Positions 62,841 through 64,000 of a DNA stretch of 64,000 nucleotides are shown one piece after another. The position numbers and the translations under genes were made by a program. Origin of the DNA: VXYK01 sp965221585 (GTDB taxonomy: Bacteria; Actinomycetota; Acidimicrobiia; Acidimicrobiales; Aldehydirespiratoraceae); the NCBI GenBank assembly GCA_965221585.1, contig OZ244898.1:186001-250000 (forward strand). Reading direction: 5' to 3'. The first letter of the stretch is position 1; each line of letters opens with the position of its first letter. The notes beneath the pieces were generated by a model. The model ran no database searches, was not told where the DNA came from, and was given only the letters and a program-made list of their open reading frames with translations.

Positions 62841-63827
62841 ATGACCACGCTGGCTTGGGGTGCGGTCACCGATACGGGCCGGATACGCGACATCAACCAA
62901 GATGGAGTCCTCTCTGCTGAAGGTGTCTTTGTCGTGGCCGACGGCATGGGTGGTCACAGCGGCGGCGAAGTGGCCTCGGCCATCGCTGTCGAACTGATGG
63001 CGGAGACAACCAGCTTCAACAGTGTGGGCGAACTGGTCGAGGCAGTGCAGCGAGCGAACCGTGAGGTCCTGGACCGGGCCCACGACGACCGGGCGCTCTA
63101 CGGAATGGGAACCACACTGGTCGCGCTCGTGGCCATGACCGTTGATGACACTGAGCTGCTCTGCGTCGCCAATGTCGGTGACAGCCGGCTGTATCTGCGC
63201 ACACCCGACGAGATGATGCAGCTGACCGAAGACCACAGCTTGGTCGAGGGCATGGTGCGAGACGGTTGGATCACGCCCTCCGAAGCGAGGGTACACCCCC
63301 AGCGAAACGTGGTCACACGGGCGCTCGGAGTTGAAGAGCCCCTGCTGGTCGACGTCTGGGAGCTCGTACCGGTGGCAGGCGACCGATACCTGCTTTGCAG
63401 CGACGGCCTCAACAACGAACTCAGCGACGCCGAGATCGAAGAGATACTCGACCAGACGGCCGATCCCCAAGAGGCCGCTTCTGAACTCGTCCAGGCTGCC
63501 TGCGATGCAGGCGGGCGAGACAACGTGACCGTCGTGGTCGTCGACGTGGTCGATGCTGCTCCATCCGAGTCTGACCCTCCCGCCGACCGGGTTGTCGCAA
63601 TCCACCAGTCTGAGACTGCACCCACCGACGCAGCCGGTAATGCCGCCGAGCCCGAGGGGGTCGCGGAAGCAGACACCGCATCAACCGAACTCGACTCGCT
63701 GTCTTGGCGGTCCTTCGTTGACTGGCGCTGGTTCGAAACCCTGCCGCTCAGGCGGTTCGCGGCCCTAGCGCTGATCCTGTCGGTGTTGCTAGTGGTGTTG
63801 CTGCTAGTGCTATTAGCAGTGCTGTGA
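62841..63827 (+). CDS. pstP: PP2C-family Ser/Thr phosphatase PstP
   Basis: 328 residues. The N-terminal PP2C domain has DINQDGVLSAEGVFVVADGMGGHSGGE (metal-binding aspartates, DGMGGH), TLVALVAM, VANVGDSRLYLR and TDDHSLVEGMVRDGWI; GGRDNVTVVVV is the last motif. After a linker a single membrane helix (about 305-326, ALILSVLLVVLLLVLL) ends the protein. It removes phosphate from kinases and cell-wall proteins. Second of the fhaA-pstP-pknB-like cluster. Confidence 0.95.
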   Translation: MTTLAWGAVTDTGRIRDINQDGVLSAEGVFVVADGMGGHSGGEVASAIAVELMAETTSFNSVGELVEAVQRANREVLDRAHDDRALYGMGTTLVALVAMTVDDTELLCVANVGDSRLYLRTPDEMMQLTEDHSLVEGMVRDGWITPSEARVHPQRNVVTRALGVEEPLLVDVWELVPVAGDRYLLCSDGLNNELSDAEIEEILDQTADPQEAASELVQAACDAGGRDNVTVVVVDVVDAAPSESDPPADRVVAIHQSETAPTDAAGNAAEPEGVAEADTASTELDSLSWRSFVDWRWFETLPLRRFAALALILSVLLVVLLLVLLAVL

Positions 63828-63891
63828 CCGCCCGGTTGCGGCGTATTACCGTGCAACAGTCAACGGTCCTGCTCAGGTAGACTCCGGGGCT

Positions 63892-64000
63892 ATGTCGGAT
63901 GGTCGGCCAACGGTCTTCAATGGCCGATACGAACTGCTGCGCCATATCGCGCGCGGTGGAATGGCCGACGTTTATCTCGCACGAGACGAATTGTTGAACC
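63892..64000 (+). CDS. Ser/Thr protein kinase (PknB/A type), 3' end cut by window edge
   Basis: 36 codons from the ATG at 63892. NGRYELLRHIARGGMADVYLA is the glycine-rich nucleotide loop of eukaryote-like kinases (the G-x-G-G-M-A-x-V form is widespread in Actinobacteria). It continues past the right edge. It belongs to the fhaA-pstP cluster and would be the cognate kinase of PstP. The extracellular part cannot be seen. Confidence 0.88.
   Translation, partial: MSDGRPTVFNGRYELLRHIARGGMADVYLARDELLN

Overview
This 64 kb window comes from a high-GC actinobacterial chromosome. A member of the class Acidimicrobiia or a near relative is my best guess. Clues are the fhaA-pstP-pknB type cluster at the right end, GTG/TTG starts, a HemQ-type coproheme decarboxylase, GlnD, a HelD-like ATPase, an actinobacterial iron-box motif and many threonine/serine-rich lipoproteins. 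The taxonomic call is inference; no 16S rRNA or ribosomal protein operon is present. Most of the window is ordinary core genome, dense and with short gaps.

Layout. 0-9 kb: a cut nucleotidyltransferase, a MOSC protein, tRNA-Thr, a LytR_C protein, glycerate kinase, a MoaD-like protein, a CIRCE-controlled solo groEL, a nitrobindin-like protein, FdhD and a two-gene HipA-kinase/HIRAN module. 9-23 kb: HemQ, an HyuAB pair, GlnD with Nudix, lipase and ArsI/CadI-like genes, a minus-strand run (TesB, GNAT, PAC2, glutamine amidotransferase), GtrA and methyltransferases. 23-34 kb: an (alpha/alpha)-barrel protein, methyltransferase and GT4 operon, an Lnt-like protein lacking its cysteine, a nucleotidyl cyclase, an Rpf-like lipoprotein, an M1 peptidase, hemY-hemE and a patatin. 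34-49 kb: HelD, an Fbp iron transporter with a DtxR/IdeR box, an SGNH hydrolase, an amidohydrolase, a KhtTU-like K+/H+ antiporter, two tandem TauD-like dioxygenases and a polysaccharide deacetylase lipoprotein.

From the initiator tRNA-fMet (49.5 kb) to about 57.4 kb lies an accessory island. It holds two divergent proteins with HEPN-like RxxxxH motifs, an unknown protein, and a NaeI-like restriction-modification system with a Vsr repair nuclease. The first island gene runs antisense into the 3' end of the tRNA, as expected after integration at a tRNA gene.

Next to it (57.6-60.9 kb) is the most interesting locus: an operon of a metallo-beta-lactamase/alkyl-sulfatase-like protein, an unrecognised 360-residue protein, and a UGSC-family selenoprotein. 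The selenoprotein is read through an in-frame TGA, has a convincing SECIS-like hairpin 10 nt after that codon, and ends in a NifU-like CxxC domain. An automatic caller would split it into two pieces. The window closes with prmA, tRNA-Leu and the FHA / PP2C phosphatase / Ser-Thr kinase signalling cluster, cut at the right edge.

Functional links: HemQ, HemY and HemE belong to the coproporphyrin-dependent heme pathway, with the iron importer nearby. FdhD and the UGSC protein both suggest a selenium/formate-type metabolism encoded elsewhere. The cell-wall genes (LytR_C, Rpf-like, deacetylase, kinase/phosphatase/FHA) fit an actinobacterial envelope.
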